The notes: generated by a model not told the origin, from the letters alone. 64,000 bases of DNA from Anoxybacillus thermarum (GCF_000836725.1 NZ_JXTH01000007.1:1-64000); one strand, 5' to 3'; positions 10,383 through 20,063 are shown, counted from the first letter of the stretch. Translations and numbers: made by a program.

Positions 10383-11441
10383 ATGGAAAAGGTACTAGAG
10401 GTAAAAGATTTGCATATTTCGTTTGATGTGTACGGTGGGGAAGTACAAGCTGTACGCGGTGTATCGTTTGACTTGTACAAAGGAGAAACGCTTGCGATCG
10501 TTGGGGAGTCTGGTTCAGGAAAATCGGTGACGTCTAAAGCGCTCATGCGTCTACTTCCGATGCCACCAGCAAAAATTAAGCAAGGTCAAATTTTATTAGA
10601 AGGTCGCGATTTGACCAAGCTGTCGGAAAAAGAAATGCAACGTGTGCGCGGAGCAGAAATTTCAATGATTTTCCAAGACCCGATGACAGCATTAAACCCA
10701 ACGATGACGATTGGAAAACAAATTACAGAAGTATTGTTAAAACATCAACAAATGACAAAAGCGGAGGCGAAAGCGCGCGCCATTGAATTGCTTGACCTTG
10801 TCGGCATTAAAGAGCCAGCGCTCCGTTTTAAACAATATCCGCACCAATTATCAGGTGGTATGCGCCAACGGGTTGTCATTGCGATCGCGCTTGCGTGCAA
10901 TCCGAAAGTGTTAATTGCGGACGAGCCGACAACCGCGCTAGACGTGACGATTCAAGCACAAATTTTAGAGCTCATTAAAGACATTCAGAAAAAGACAAGA
11001 ACGTCGATTATTTTCATTACGCACGATTTAGGTGTTGTAGCAAATGTGGCGGATCGCGTTGCGGTCATGTATGCAGGGAAAATTGTAGAGAAAGGAACAG
11101 TCGATGAAATTTTCTACAACCCGAAACATCCGTATACGTGGGGGCTGCTTGCGTCGATGCCAAGCTTAGAGCACGGAGATGAAGAATTGTACTCGATCCC
11201 GGGCACGCCTCCAGATTTGTTAAATCCGCCAAAAGGAGATGCGTTCGCGCCTCGTAATGCATATGCGTTAAAAATTGATTACGAAATGGAGCCGCCGATG
11301 TTTCAAGTGTCTGATACGCACTATGCCGCAACATGGTTGCTTCACCCGAACGCACCGAAAGTCGAACCTCCGAAAGTCGTTCGTGAACGGATGAAAAAGT
11401 TCGAAGCATTAACGAAAGATCGAGGAGGGGAGAAGCGATGA
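10383..11441 (+). CDS. oppD: Oligopeptide ABC transporter ATPase OppD
   Basis: 352-residue ATPase with Walker A GESGSGKS (about 40-47), signature LSGGMRQR, Walker B VLIADEPTTALDVT, H-loop ITHDLG, and a C-terminal oligopeptide-transporter extension. Works as a pair with OppF to energise OppBC. AAAGGGGTGG before ATG; the 3' end overlaps oppF by 4 nt. Confidence 0.95.
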   Translation: MEKVLEVKDLHISFDVYGGEVQAVRGVSFDLYKGETLAIVGESGSGKSVTSKALMRLLPMPPAKIKQGQILLEGRDLTKLSEKEMQRVRGAEISMIFQDPMTALNPTMTIGKQITEVLLKHQQMTKAEAKARAIELLDLVGIKEPALRFKQYPHQLSGGMRQRVVIAIALACNPKVLIADEPTTALDVTIQAQILELIKDIQKKTRTSIIFITHDLGVVANVADRVAVMYAGKIVEKGTVDEIFYNPKHPYTWGLLASMPSLEHGDEELYSIPGTPPDLLNPPKGDAFAPRNAYALKIDYEMEPPMFQVSDTHYAATWLLHPNAPKVEPPKVVRERMKKFEALTKDRGGEKR

Positions 11442-12367
11442 ACAAACTCGTTGAAGTGAAAAACTTAAAACAATATTTTAAAGTCGGGAAAGGTCAAGTC
11501 GTTAAAGCTGTTGACGATGTCACGTTCGATATTTATAAAGGAGAAACGCTCGGTCTCGTCGGGGAGTCGGGGTGCGGAAAGTCAACGACAGGACGCACGA
11601 TTATTGGACTATATGAGGCAACAGGCGGCGAAGTGTTGTTTAACGGGTTAAGCGTACATCGGAAAAAGTCAGCGAAGGAAGCGAAAGAATTAAAACGGAA
11701 AATGCAAATGATTTTCCAAGATCCGTATGCGTCATTAAACCCGCGAATGACGGTTGCGGATATTATTGCAGAAGGAATCGACATTCACGGATTGGCAAAG
11801 TCGAAAGAAGAGCGTATGAACCGCGTATATGAAATGCTTGAAACGGTCGGATTAAACCGTGAACATGCGAACCGTTATCCGCATGAGTTTTCAGGCGGTC
11901 AGCGTCAGCGGATCGGCATTGCGCGCGCGCTTGCGGTTGAACCGGAGTTTATTATTGCTGATGAGCCTATTTCGGCTTTAGACGTATCGATTCAAGCGCA
12001 AGTTGTCAACTTAATGAAAAAGTTGCAACGTGAAAAAGGATTGACGTATTTATTTATCGCCCACGACTTGTCGATGGTGAAATACATTAGCGATCGAATT
12101 GGCGTCATGTATTTCGGAAAAATGGTTGAGCTTGCGGATGCGGAAGAATTGTATCGCAACCCGATTCATCCGTATACGAAGTCGCTTTTATCTGCGATCC
12201 CGCATCCAGATCCAGAAACGGAACGGACGCGTAAACGGATCATTTACGATCCGTCGCAACATAACTATAAAGAAGGCGAAGACGTGCGCATGCGCGAAAT
12301 TACGCCAGGTCATTTCGTCTACTGCTCAGAAGCAGAGTATGAAAAATATAAAGCGATGCACAGCTAA
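11438..12367 (+). CDS. oppF: Oligopeptide ABC transporter ATPase OppF
   Basis: 309-residue ATPase with Walker A GESGCGKS (about 41-48), signature FSGGQRQR, Walker B FIIADEPISALDVS and H-loop IAHDLS. Ends with the usual OppF C-terminal segment including VYCSEAEYEKY. Last gene of the operon, directly before a strong terminator. Confidence 0.95.
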   Translation: MNKLVEVKNLKQYFKVGKGQVVKAVDDVTFDIYKGETLGLVGESGCGKSTTGRTIIGLYEATGGEVLFNGLSVHRKKSAKEAKELKRKMQMIFQDPYASLNPRMTVADIIAEGIDIHGLAKSKEERMNRVYEMLETVGLNREHANRYPHEFSGGQRQRIGIARALAVEPEFIIADEPISALDVSIQAQVVNLMKKLQREKGLTYLFIAHDLSMVKYISDRIGVMYFGKMVELADAEELYRNPIHPYTKSLLSAIPHPDPETERTRKRIIYDPSQHNYKEGEDVRMREITPGHFVYCSEAEYEKYKAMHS

Positions 12368-12395
12368 TCTCTCGTTCGAGAGATTAGCTTTTTTC
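12362..12395 (+). terminator. opp operon terminator
   Basis: AGCTAATCTCTCG and CGAGAGATTAGCT form a long stem with a very small loop, followed by TTTTTT. Confidence 0.85.
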
Positions 12396-12467
12396 GTTTG
12401 CTGTACTAAAGAATTATACAATATTTTGATTCGTTTGACTATTTTGTTTTTAAAAAAAGCTCCGAGA

Positions 12468-12659
12468 TTATTTCGAAGCTTTTTTTCCGCCAACTGTTTT
12501 CCAGCCGGTTTGAATATGTTCGCTCATCGCTGTATGTAACCGCTTTTTTTGTCCGCCAAATATGTTTTCACCGATGCCGTTTAAAATGACGCCCATCAGC
12601 GCGGTGATACCGATGACTAAAATGGCAACAATCGTAAAATCGATAAAAAATTGCGCCAT
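12468..12659 (-). CDS. Small single-span membrane protein, unknown
   Basis: 63 residues: one hydrophobic helix (about 3-27, FIDFTIVAILVIGITALMGV) and a basic tail ending GGKKASK. AAAGGGGGAAATAAC precedes ATG 12659, which is why I use it over the longer in-frame start. Convergent with oppF and divergent from spx. No family recognised. Confidence 0.6.
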   Translation of the reverse strand: MAQFFIDFTIVAILVIGITALMGVILNGIGENIFGGQKKRLHTAMSEHIQTGWKTVGGKKASK

Positions 12660-12808
12660 GTTATTTCCCCCTTTGTTTGCCATGTCTATTTTTATTGTAG
12701 AGAAAATTTCAAATGAAAGCAACGAAAAATGAAACTGTTCGTATTGGACAACCGTATATTATATGTGTGAAGTGAAAAAAAGGTGTATCTTTCTAAACTT
12801 TTTTGTTG

Positions 12809-12814
12809 TATAAT
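12809..12814 (+). promoter_or_regulatory. -10 element of a spx promoter
   Basis: TATAAT at 12809-12814, about 95 nt before the spx start. The -35 is poor (TTTCTA-like), as expected for a regulated promoter. The spx leader (12815-12900) is AT-rich with no clear terminator. Confidence 0.4.
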
Positions 12815-12908
12815 GTACGTTGTAGAGTTTTTTAAAGTCATTTTAAAATAAGATGTGTTTTAATACAGAAATGTATTCCAGCAACCCATTTTTAAGGGAG
12901 TGATATAT

Positions 12909-13319
12909 ATGGTTATCGTGTATTCATCGCCAAGTTGCACGTCTTGCCGAAAAGCGAAAGCATGGTTAGAAGAGCATCACATTCCGTATACAGAGCGCAA
13001 CATTTTCGCGGAGCCGTTAACGATTGAAGAAATCAAAGGCATTTTGCGTATGACAGAAAACGGGACGGATGAAATTATTTCAACAAGATCAAAAATTTTT
13101 CAAAAGCTAAACATTCAAGTCGACTCGTTGCCGTTACAAGATTTGTATGAAATTATTCGTCAACATCCAGGACTGTTGCGTCGTCCGATCATTATGGACG
13201 AAAAGCGTCTGCAAGTTGGATACAACGAAGATGAAATTCGTCGCTTTTTACCGAGAAAAGTGCGCACGTATCAATTGCGTCAAGCACAACAGCTCGTCAA
13301 CAGCAAAGGCTTAGCGTAA
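12909..13319 (+). CDS. spx: Redox-sensing RNA-polymerase regulator Spx
   Basis: An ArsC-fold protein that binds the RNA polymerase alpha C-terminal domain and redirects transcription under disulfide stress. The 136 residues carry the CTSC redox switch (Cys10, Cys13) and the [17 protein letters not shown] region. The start is ATG 12909, behind AAGGGAG. Spx is degraded by ClpXP with the SpxH adaptor, and spxH is in this same window at 19227; mecA, a ClpC adaptor, lies nearby. Confidence 0.96.
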   Translation: MVIVYSSPSCTSCRKAKAWLEEHHIPYTERNIFAEPLTIEEIKGILRMTENGTDEIISTRSKIFQKLNIQVDSLPLQDLYEIIRQHPGLLRRPIIMDEKRLQVGYNEDEIRRFLPRKVRTYQLRQAQQLVNSKGLA

Positions 13320-13338
13320 CATACACGCTAAGCCTTTT
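13305..13338. terminator. Terminator between spx and cls
   Basis: AAAGGCTTAGCGT (13305-13317) pairs with ACGCTAAGCCTTT (13325-13337). It overlaps the 3' ends of both convergent genes. Confidence 0.75.
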
Positions 13339-14842
13339 ATAGTAATGGAGAAAGAAGACGGGCGGTTGACTCCGCAATGCGCATCCAAAGCGGGCGCTGC
13401 TGAAATTGTTTCATATTTATTTTGGTTGAGTGATGGAAGTCATCGATAAAGTCATCGACTAGCTTTTGTACGCTTGGCGTTTGATATAAAAACGCGTTCA
13501 CTTCAAAGTTTAAATGAAAGCTGCGCATATCCATATTCGCTGTGCCGATCGAAGCAAGTTCCCCGTCTACGACGATAATTTTGCTGTGCATAAACCCTTT
13601 TTCGTATTCATAAATGGTCGCTCCTGCCTCTAATAATTCTGGAAAATAAGAGCGGGAAGCGTAAAACACAATTTTTTTATCGGGTCGCTTCGGCACAAGC
13701 AGCCGGACGTCGATGCCGCTTAATGCAGCGACTTTGAGCGCCGTGAAAATATCTTCATCTGGAATAAAATACGGAGAGGCAATCCAAATGGAACGCTGAG
13801 CCGATGTAATCATCGCAAAAAATAAATGTTTAATGACTTCCCATTTCGTATCTGGTCCACCAGCGACAAGTTGGACGCCTCCGATTGCCTCATCAACGGT
13901 TGGAGCACTTAAATAGTTCATCGTCAACAATTGCTGTCCCGTCATGTAATACCAATCTTGCAAAAAAATGAGTTGTAACGTGCGAACCGCTTCACCGGAA
14001 ACGAGTAAATGCGTATCGCGCCAAAAGCCAAAATAGTCGTTTTTCCCTAAATATTCATCGCCAATATTTAACCCGCCGACAAAACCGACTTTTCCATCAA
14101 TGACGATAATTTTGCGATGGTTGCGGAAGTTGATCGTATTGTTTAAAAACGGCAAGCGAACAGGAGAGAACGGAATCATATCGACGCCTGCTTCGCGCAT
14201 TTCATGTATGTACGTTTTTGGTAGTTTCCAACTTCCGACAGCATCGTATAAAAAGCGGACGTGCACCCCTTTTTTTGCTTTCGTCATTAATATGTGCTTT
14301 AGACGTTGACCGATGTCGTCATCGCGAACGATGTAATATTCAAGATGAATGTGGTGCTCTGCTTTTTCTAATTCCGCAAAAATGGCGGTAAACGTTTCTT
14401 CTCCATTTGTCAAGACATGCGTTTTTGTTGCTGTTGAGATGGACTCTTTCGTCAATCGTTTCGCTAGTTGTAACAACGATTGTTGATGAGGTTTCATATA
14501 CAGTTTTCGCTCTTGATCGGCACGATTTGTTTCAAGTTTGCGAAACGTTTGTTCATCGAGTAGCGCCTTTTTTCGAAAAAGTCGTTTTTTGCGATAATTT
14601 TGCCCGAAGAACAAATAAAAAATAAAGCCGACGAGCGGAAAACTGCCGAACAAAACGAGCCATGTGAGCGTTTTTGTCGGATGGCGGTTTTCTAAAAAAA
14701 TGACGAATGAAATAAAAATGACGGACAAGGTGACAAGTAAGCTGAACGTTCCGAGCAGCCAGCCTTCCCAATAATCTTTCGTTACCGTTAAAAAGCCGAT
14801 AAAAACAAGGATAAATAGTGCAACCTTTAAAGCATTTCTCAT
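13337..14842 (-). CDS. cls: Cardiolipin synthase (phospholipase D type)
   Basis: Makes cardiolipin from two phosphatidylglycerols at the membrane. The 501 residues have two N-terminal membrane helices (about 5-22 and 28-50) and two HKD motifs: HRKIIVIDGKVGFVGGLN (about 240) and HSKIIVVDGELASIGTAN (about 420). Length is normal for this family. In B. subtilis no cls sits between spx and mecA, so this is a local rearrangement. Transcribed leftwards after mecA. Confidence 0.93.
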   Translation of the reverse strand: MRNALKVALFILVFIGFLTVTKDYWEGWLLGTFSLLVTLSVIFISFVIFLENRHPTKTLTWLVLFGSFPLVGFIFYLFFGQNYRKKRLFRKKALLDEQTFRKLETNRADQERKLYMKPHQQSLLQLAKRLTKESISTATKTHVLTNGEETFTAIFAELEKAEHHIHLEYYIVRDDDIGQRLKHILMTKAKKGVHVRFLYDAVGSWKLPKTYIHEMREAGVDMIPFSPVRLPFLNNTINFRNHRKIIVIDGKVGFVGGLNIGDEYLGKNDYFGFWRDTHLLVSGEAVRTLQLIFLQDWYYMTGQQLLTMNYLSAPTVDEAIGGVQLVAGGPDTKWEVIKHLFFAMITSAQRSIWIASPYFIPDEDIFTALKVAALSGIDVRLLVPKRPDKKIVFYASRSYFPELLEAGATIYEYEKGFMHSKIIVVDGELASIGTANMDMRSFHLNFEVNAFLYQTPSVQKLVDDFIDDFHHSTKINMKQFQQRPLWMRIAESTARLLSPLL

Positions 14843-14865
14843 GTCTCATTCACCTAACCTTACGG

Positions 14866-14898
14866 AAAAAAAGCCGATTTCAAGCAATTGAAATCGGC
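14866..14898 (-). terminator. mecA terminator
   Basis: On the minus strand GCCGATTTCAA and TTGAAATCGGC form an 11-bp perfect stem followed by a run of T, directly after the mecA stop. Confidence 0.8.
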
Positions 14899-14899
14899 G

Positions 14900-15568
14900 T
14901 TATGAGTTTGGAAAATGTTTTGCGATCATCGTTAGCGCTTGTTGTGCGATGACGATTTTTCCGTATTCTTCAAGACGATGAATTGTCATTTCGGAATCTT
15001 GCCCGTATTCAAGCAATATGCTTAACATATTGTCAATGTCGCGATCGGCATCTTCTTCTGTAAATTCGACGTATAAATAATAGTTGTTTTCAAATGCGAA
15101 TAGGCGATTGTTTAATGTTGAAAAATCGCGACGATGAGCAAGGGCGATGACGTCTTCGATATTTTTAAAGCGGATGACGAACTGAAGCGGATTTTCAGGC
15201 GCTACCGATGATGATGCTTTAATGATGTTAAAATGTTGATCTAATATTTGTTCGATTTTTTCATCGACAGGTAAGTCTCTAAATCGTTCATCGTTAATTG
15301 GAAGTTCTAATTTCGTTCCGTCTTTTGAAATTTGCGCTTTTGTGACGAGCACTTCAATGCCTTTTTCAAGCGCATGCACTTGAATCCAAAGCGGGCCTTC
15401 TAAATAAAGTTCCGCTTCTTGATGAATTTCATCAATCATTTCCCAAAATAATTCTTCGCTTCGTTCGCGATTGTACCAAATTTCTTCGCGATTAAATCCG
15501 CGTTCTTCAATGTCTCCGTACGACATATATAGCTTTAACGTATATTCATTGATGCGTTCGATTTCCAT
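14900..15568 (-). CDS. mecA: ClpC adaptor protein MecA
   Basis: Targets ComK and other substrates to the ClpCP protease and so represses competence. The 222 residues show the N-terminal substrate domain (MEIERINEYTLKLYMSYGDIEERGF begins it; positions 1-60), an acidic linker, and the C-terminal ClpC-binding domain (about 120-220). The start at 15568 follows a GGGAG-type site. It is divergent from coiA, unlike the co-directional B. subtilis arrangement. Confidence 0.94.
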   Translation of the reverse strand: MEIERINEYTLKLYMSYGDIEERGFNREEIWYNRERSEELFWEMIDEIHQEAELYLEGPLWIQVHALEKGIEVLVTKAQISKDGTKLELPINDERFRDLPVDEKIEQILDQHFNIIKASSSVAPENPLQFVIRFKNIEDVIALAHRRDFSTLNNRLFAFENNYYLYVEFTEEDADRDIDNMLSILLEYGQDSEMTIHRLEEYGKIVIAQQALTMIAKHFPNS

Positions 15569-15790
15569 GTTCCTCAGCTCCCTTCTACGATTATCCATTC
15601 AGGAAGGGAATTCACCCTTGAGCATTCGCCCATCCTCCCACATCTTGTACTTCTATTGTATGATAAAATGTGAAAGAAGGGAAATAAAAAACGCCTAATT
15701 CAATAAATTTAGTTGTTCCCCTATTTTTTGTATTTCTTGCAGGAGAATCGTTCGCTTTGTTGAAAAATTTATGGAGAAAGGGGAAGTTAT

Positions 15791-16975
15791 ATGTTTGTTG
15801 CCTTGTTTAAAAATGGGGAAGTATGTTCGTTATTAGACGATTGGACGGTTGAACAGCTGCACGCATGGCGAGCGAACGAGTCGTTTTTTTGTCCCGTTTG
15901 TCGACAGCGAGTACAGTTGAAAATCGGAAAAAAACGCATGCCGCATTTTGCCCATGAAGCAAAATGTATCATTGAAACAGAGCGAGAAACGATGGCACAT
16001 TTACAAGGAAAACAACAGCTGTACGAATGGTTGGCAAATGAACGACTGAAAGTAAAAGTGGAAACATATTTACCACACATTCAACAACGCCCAGACATAT
16101 TTGTCGTCCATCATCAAAAGATGTATGCGTTAGAGTATCAATGCTCCACGATTTCATCCTCTTTATTTACGAAGCGAACGAAAGCGTATATGCACGCAAA
16201 CATTGTTCCGATTTGGCTTCTTCATTCGTCATACGTGCAGCGTCGCGGATTGTTTTTTCAATTGTCTTCGTTTTCGTGGCTTTTTTTCAACGACCAAGAG
16301 ATGATTCCATTTTATTGCTCAACGCAGCGCACCATGTCGTTTCTTCATCATCTTATTCCGCTATCCGCAACGATCGCATATGGGGAGTGGACGACGGTTC
16401 CGCTTCATACGATGCCGTTTTCTGCTTTGCATAAAACACCTCACGGACAACAAGACGCCCTTTTTCATGCGTGGAACATAAAAAAGAAACAGTGGCGTCT
16501 GTCTCCTCTCTACTACCGAACGAACCGCACGTTTTGCCGCATCGTGTATGAAGCACATATGACTCCATCGTTATTTCCGCATGAAGCAGGCATCCCCCTT
16601 CGCCATTCGTATTGGTTTGAAACGCCGCCGTTTGTTTGGCAAACGTATATGTTAATCGAAATGATGAATATTCCGCTTCATGTGACGTTTTCGTTTCATC
16701 AATTATATGATCGACTGCAGCGTTTCATTCGTCAAAATGTGATTCGTATTCGCTCGCTTCCGCTCGTCACAAAGACGCATTATTCATATGCGCTCATGGA
16801 CTATTTCCATGCGCTCGTTTCGCTTCGTTTTTTAAAGAAAGTTGGAAAAAGCTCGTTTCAACGCATTCGGTCATGGTCGCTGCCAAGCACGATCGAAGAA
16901 GCGATGAAGGGGGATGAAGACGTGTTGCGACGAATTGTAAGCAAAAAAGAGGATTTTTTTATAAAACGAGAATAA
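15791..16975 (+). CDS. coiA: Competence protein CoiA
   Basis: A competence-induced nuclease-like protein needed after DNA uptake for recombination. The 394 residues start with a zinc-binding-type region, CPVCRQRVQLKIGKKRMPHFAH (about residues 36-57), followed by a restriction-endonuclease-like core (RPDIFVVHHQKMYALEYQCS, with the D-x-EYQ pattern near 97-116). GGGAAG lies upstream of ATG 15791. pepF follows after about 40 bp, as in B. subtilis. Confidence 0.9.
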   Translation: MFVALFKNGEVCSLLDDWTVEQLHAWRANESFFCPVCRQRVQLKIGKKRMPHFAHEAKCIIETERETMAHLQGKQQLYEWLANERLKVKVETYLPHIQQRPDIFVVHHQKMYALEYQCSTISSSLFTKRTKAYMHANIVPIWLLHSSYVQRRGLFFQLSSFSWLFFNDQEMIPFYCSTQRTMSFLHHLIPLSATIAYGEWTTVPLHTMPFSALHKTPHGQQDALFHAWNIKKKQWRLSPLYYRTNRTFCRIVYEAHMTPSLFPHEAGIPLRHSYWFETPPFVWQTYMLIEMMNIPLHVTFSFHQLYDRLQRFIRQNVIRIRSLPLVTKTHYSYALMDYFHALVSLRFLKKVGKSSFQRIRSWSLPSTIEEAMKGDEDVLRRIVSKKEDFFIKRE

Positions 16976-17013
16976 TATATAAGTAAACATTTTTAAGGCA
17001 AGAGGTGATCTAT

Positions 17014-18810
17014 ATGGCAAAAACATTGCCGACACGCAAAGACGTTCCCGTACAGTATACTTGGCGTCTTGAAGATATTTTCGCAACAGATGAACAGTGG
17101 GAAGAGGAGTTTCAGGCGATTGCCGCGCTTCTTCCGAAATTTTCGGAGTATAAAGGAAAGCTAGGGGAAAGCGCAGAAACGTTATATGAAGCGTTGCAAT
17201 ATCGCGACCATGTGTTGTTGCGATTAGGAAAATTATATGCGTATGCTCATATGCGCCATGATGAAGATACGACAAACTCGCTGTATCAAGGATTTGAGTC
17301 GAGAGCGGAAGGGTTGTATGCTGAAGCGGGCAATGCGATGGCGTTTATCGTGCCCGAAATTTTAGCGCTCGATGAATCGGTCGTGCGCACGTTTTTACAA
17401 CAATACGAACCGCTTCGACTGTATGAGCATGAACTAGATGAAATGAATCGCCAACGCCCGCACGTGTTATCGGAAAAAGAAGAAGCGATACTTGCGCAAG
17501 CAGCGGATGTGATGAACGCGTCCAGCAATACGTTTGGGGCGCTAAATAACGCCGATTTGCGTTTTCCGACGATTCAAGATGAGAACGGGGAAGAAGTGGA
17601 AGTTACGCACGGTCGTTACATTCGTTTTCTTGAAAGCGAAGATCGTCGCGTGCGGCATGATGCGTTTAAAGCGGTATACGATACATATCGTAAATATGAA
17701 AATACGTTTGCTAGCACGTTAAACGGAGCGGTGAAGCGCAACAACTTTTTTGCGCGCGTTCGCAATTATCGTTCGGCGCGTGAGGCGGCATTAAGCAAAA
17801 ATCAAATTCCGGAAACGGTGTACGATAATTTAATCGAAACGATTCATCGCTATTTGCCGCTGTTGCATCGTTACGTTCAGCTGCGCAAGCGCGTGCTCGG
17901 ATTAGATGAGCTGCATATGTACGATTTATATACGCCGCTTGTGAAACAAGTCGATATGAAAGTGACGTACGAAGAAGCGAAAGAGTTATTATTGAAAGGG
18001 CTCGCTCCGCTTGGTGAACAATATATTGCGATCGTGAAAGAAGGATTTGAAAATCGTTGGGTTGATGTGCATGAAACGCGCGGCAAACGAAGTGGCGCAT
18101 ATTCGTCTGGTTCATACGGCACAAATCCGTACATTTTAATGAATTGGCAAGATAATGTCAATAACTTATTTACGCTTGCGCATGAGTTTGGTCATTCGGT
18201 GCATAGCTATTATACGCGCAAATATCAACCGTATCCGTACGGAAATTATTCGATTTTCGTAGCGGAAGTGGCATCGACGTGCAACGAGGCGCTACTAAAC
18301 GACTATTTATTACAGACAATCGATGATGAGAAGAAAAAGTTGTATTTATTAAATCATTATTTAGAAACGTTCCGTGGTACGGTGTTCCGTCAAACGATGT
18401 TTGCGGAGTTTGAACATATGATTCATCAAATGGCGCAAAACGGCGAGGCGCTCACCGCACAAACGTTAACGGAAAAATATTACGAATTGAATAAAACATA
18501 TTTTGGGGACGGCATCGTCATCGATGAAGAAATCGGCTTAGAATGGGCGCGCATTCCACATTTTTATTACAACTATTATGTATATCAATATGCGACAGGC
18601 TTCAGCGCTGCAACAGCGTTAAGCAAACAAATTTTAGAAGAAGGCGCGCCGGCTGTTGAGCGCTACATTGCGTTTTTAAAAGCTGGAAGCTCCGATTATC
18701 CGATTGAAGTGTTGAAAAAAGCAGGTGTCGATATGACATCTCCAGAGCCAATCGAGCAAGCGTGCCAAGTGTTTGAACAAAAACTGCAACAACTTGAGCA
18801 ACTATTATAA
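17014..18810 (+). CDS. pepF: Oligoendopeptidase F
   Basis: Cytoplasmic M3-family zinc peptidase that degrades short peptides. The 598-residue protein has HEFGHSVHS at about 390, with the third ligand Glu in EVASTCNEALL. Length is typical. I start at ATG 17014, which has AAGAGGTG upstream, rather than three codons earlier. A compact terminator-like hairpin (AAGGCGAC..GTCGTCTTT) follows at 18811-18833. Confidence 0.94.
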   Translation: MAKTLPTRKDVPVQYTWRLEDIFATDEQWEEEFQAIAALLPKFSEYKGKLGESAETLYEALQYRDHVLLRLGKLYAYAHMRHDEDTTNSLYQGFESRAEGLYAEAGNAMAFIVPEILALDESVVRTFLQQYEPLRLYEHELDEMNRQRPHVLSEKEEAILAQAADVMNASSNTFGALNNADLRFPTIQDENGEEVEVTHGRYIRFLESEDRRVRHDAFKAVYDTYRKYENTFASTLNGAVKRNNFFARVRNYRSAREAALSKNQIPETVYDNLIETIHRYLPLLHRYVQLRKRVLGLDELHMYDLYTPLVKQVDMKVTYEEAKELLLKGLAPLGEQYIAIVKEGFENRWVDVHETRGKRSGAYSSGSYGTNPYILMNWQDNVNNLFTLAHEFGHSVHSYYTRKYQPYPYGNYSIFVAEVASTCNEALLNDYLLQTIDDEKKKLYLLNHYLETFRGTVFRQTMFAEFEHMIHQMAQNGEALTAQTLTEKYYELNKTYFGDGIVIDEEIGLEWARIPHFYYNYYVYQYATGFSAATALSKQILEEGAPAVERYIAFLKAGSSDYPIEVLKKAGVDMTSPEPIEQACQVFEQKLQQLEQLL

Positions 18811-18841
18811 AAGGCGACTGAATGGTCGTCTTTCTTTCTTA

Positions 18842-19006
18842 TTAACGAAATCCGCGAAAGCGGTGGCGGTTGTTGAGATAAGTAAAAAAAGAAAAGAAAG
18901 AAAGGAATAAAAACGGAATCGATATGAATAACGGAAATAACCGCATTAATGCAAAAAAGTGAATAATGAGCGCAACGACGATCCAGATGATATATACAAT
19001 AAGCAT
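18842..19006 (-). CDS. Small hydrophobic membrane protein
   Basis: 54 residues, almost entirely hydrophobic from 1 to 44 (two likely helices) with a basic tail NNRHRFRGFR. AAGGAGGG lies 6 nt before ATG on this strand, a near-ideal ribosome site, which is the main support. No family recognised. It lies alone between pepF and spxH. Confidence 0.6.
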   Translation of the reverse strand: MLIVYIIWIVVALIIHFFALMRLFPLFISIPFLFLSFFSFFTYLNNRHRFRGFR

Positions 19007-19121
19007 CGAATCCCTCCTTCTTCTCTATTTATAATAGGGAAGTTGAAAAAGAAATATGACAAATATGTGACAAATGAATAAAACACTTGTCAAGACATGA
19101 AGGAGTTTGTTAATATATAAA

Positions 19122-19138
19122 CGTGAAGTGAATCACAA
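19122..19138. promoter_or_regulatory. Possible Rex-like operator
   Basis: CGTGAAGTGAATCACAA is an imperfect inverted repeat resembling the Rex consensus TTGTGAA-N4-TTCACAA. It lies in the 19007-19200 gap, about 115 nt upstream of the leftward small membrane gene. Which gene it would control is unclear. Confidence 0.25.
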
Positions 19139-19204
19139 TCAAACAAACTTATACCCCTTTGTTTGACCGTGAAAAATTTCTCCCATCCCCTTTGTTGTCT
19201 TTAT

Positions 19205-19250
19205 GACAAAGAAAAAAGACTCGGTGTTAGCCGAGTCTTTTTTCTTTGTC
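19205..19250. terminator. Long perfect hairpin at the 3' end of spxH
   Basis: Two 20-bp arms (19205-19224 and 19231-19250) are perfect complements with A and T runs at their bases, suiting termination on either strand. The spxH stop codon (19227-19229) is in the 6-nt loop, so the last residues of SpxH are encoded by the stem. Confidence 0.8.
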
Positions 19251-20063
19251 AATCCAGCGCCAAAACGAGCCGATTTGTTCCACTTTTTGTTTTAAACGCA
19301 GCTTTTTTAGTTCACATTCCGCTTTGCAGCGCGGAATGTTATACACCATCGCAATGTCATCGATTGTCACAAACTGAGCGAGATGTAAAAACTGCTCAAT
19401 TGGTGGAAGCGGAGATGGTTGAGGATGAAATCCGAGCATTTCATGGATTACATCGACATATACGTCGTACGGATAACAGCCTGAAATTTTAATGCCTTCC
19501 TCTTCAATATTTTCATTGAAAAAGACGAGCGTAGGAACTTCACGAACATCCATTTCCGCACTAATTTTTAAATCGCATTGAAATGCTTTGACGGCGATCG
19601 GTGAAGATAAATCGTTTATAAATTCTCGCACGTCTAAACCGGCATCGATGGCGCATTGGATGAGCGTACTTGTGTCTGTCATTTTTTTTTCTTGAATAAA
19701 TACAATTTCTTGAAGTTGACGTAAAAAACGGATGCTTGCTTGCCGTCCTTGCAATTCTGCCGCTTTGACGGCGAGCGAGGCGACATACGGAATAGGTAAG
19801 GGTGCTTCAAGTAGCACCCGATCATCACATGCGATGCCTGCGCGCGTCGCATGCCGATCAATTCGTTTATACGCCACGCCGTTAAGCCGATCGAGTTGCC
19901 CTGTTAAGACGTGGCGCAACGTAAAATATTGTCCATATTCAATCCAAAGCTTTTTTAAAACAGGTTCGAGCGCCCAACAGTCCGGACAAAGAGGATCGAC
20001 AAATAAGTAAATTTCTAACCGTTTTGTCGTTCCTTCTTGCTGATCGATTCGTTTTTCATTCAC
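19227..20063 (-). CDS. spxH: Spx degradation adaptor SpxH (YjbH)
   Basis: Thioredoxin/DsbA-like adaptor that delivers Spx to ClpXP. It has the CPDC motif at about residues 26-29 in FVDPLCPDCWALEP and an otherwise helical DsbA-type body. The start is uncertain: GTG 20063 is 7 nt from AAAGGAG, while ATG 20069 is almost touching it and ATG 20084 lies before it. All are inside the end of the upstream globin gene, so translation is probably coupled. The globin-spxH pair matches B. subtilis yjbI-yjbH. Confidence 0.92.
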   Translation of the reverse strand: MNEKRIDQQEGTTKRLEIYLFVDPLCPDCWALEPVLKKLWIEYGQYFTLRHVLTGQLDRLNGVAYKRIDRHATRAGIACDDRVLLEAPLPIPYVASLAVKAAELQGRQASIRFLRQLQEIVFIQEKKMTDTSTLIQCAIDAGLDVREFINDLSSPIAVKAFQCDLKISAEMDVREVPTLVFFNENIEEEGIKISGCYPYDVYVDVIHEMLGFHPQPSPLPPIEQFLHLAQFVTIDDIAMVYNIPRCKAECELKKLRLKQKVEQIGSFWRWIDKEKRLG

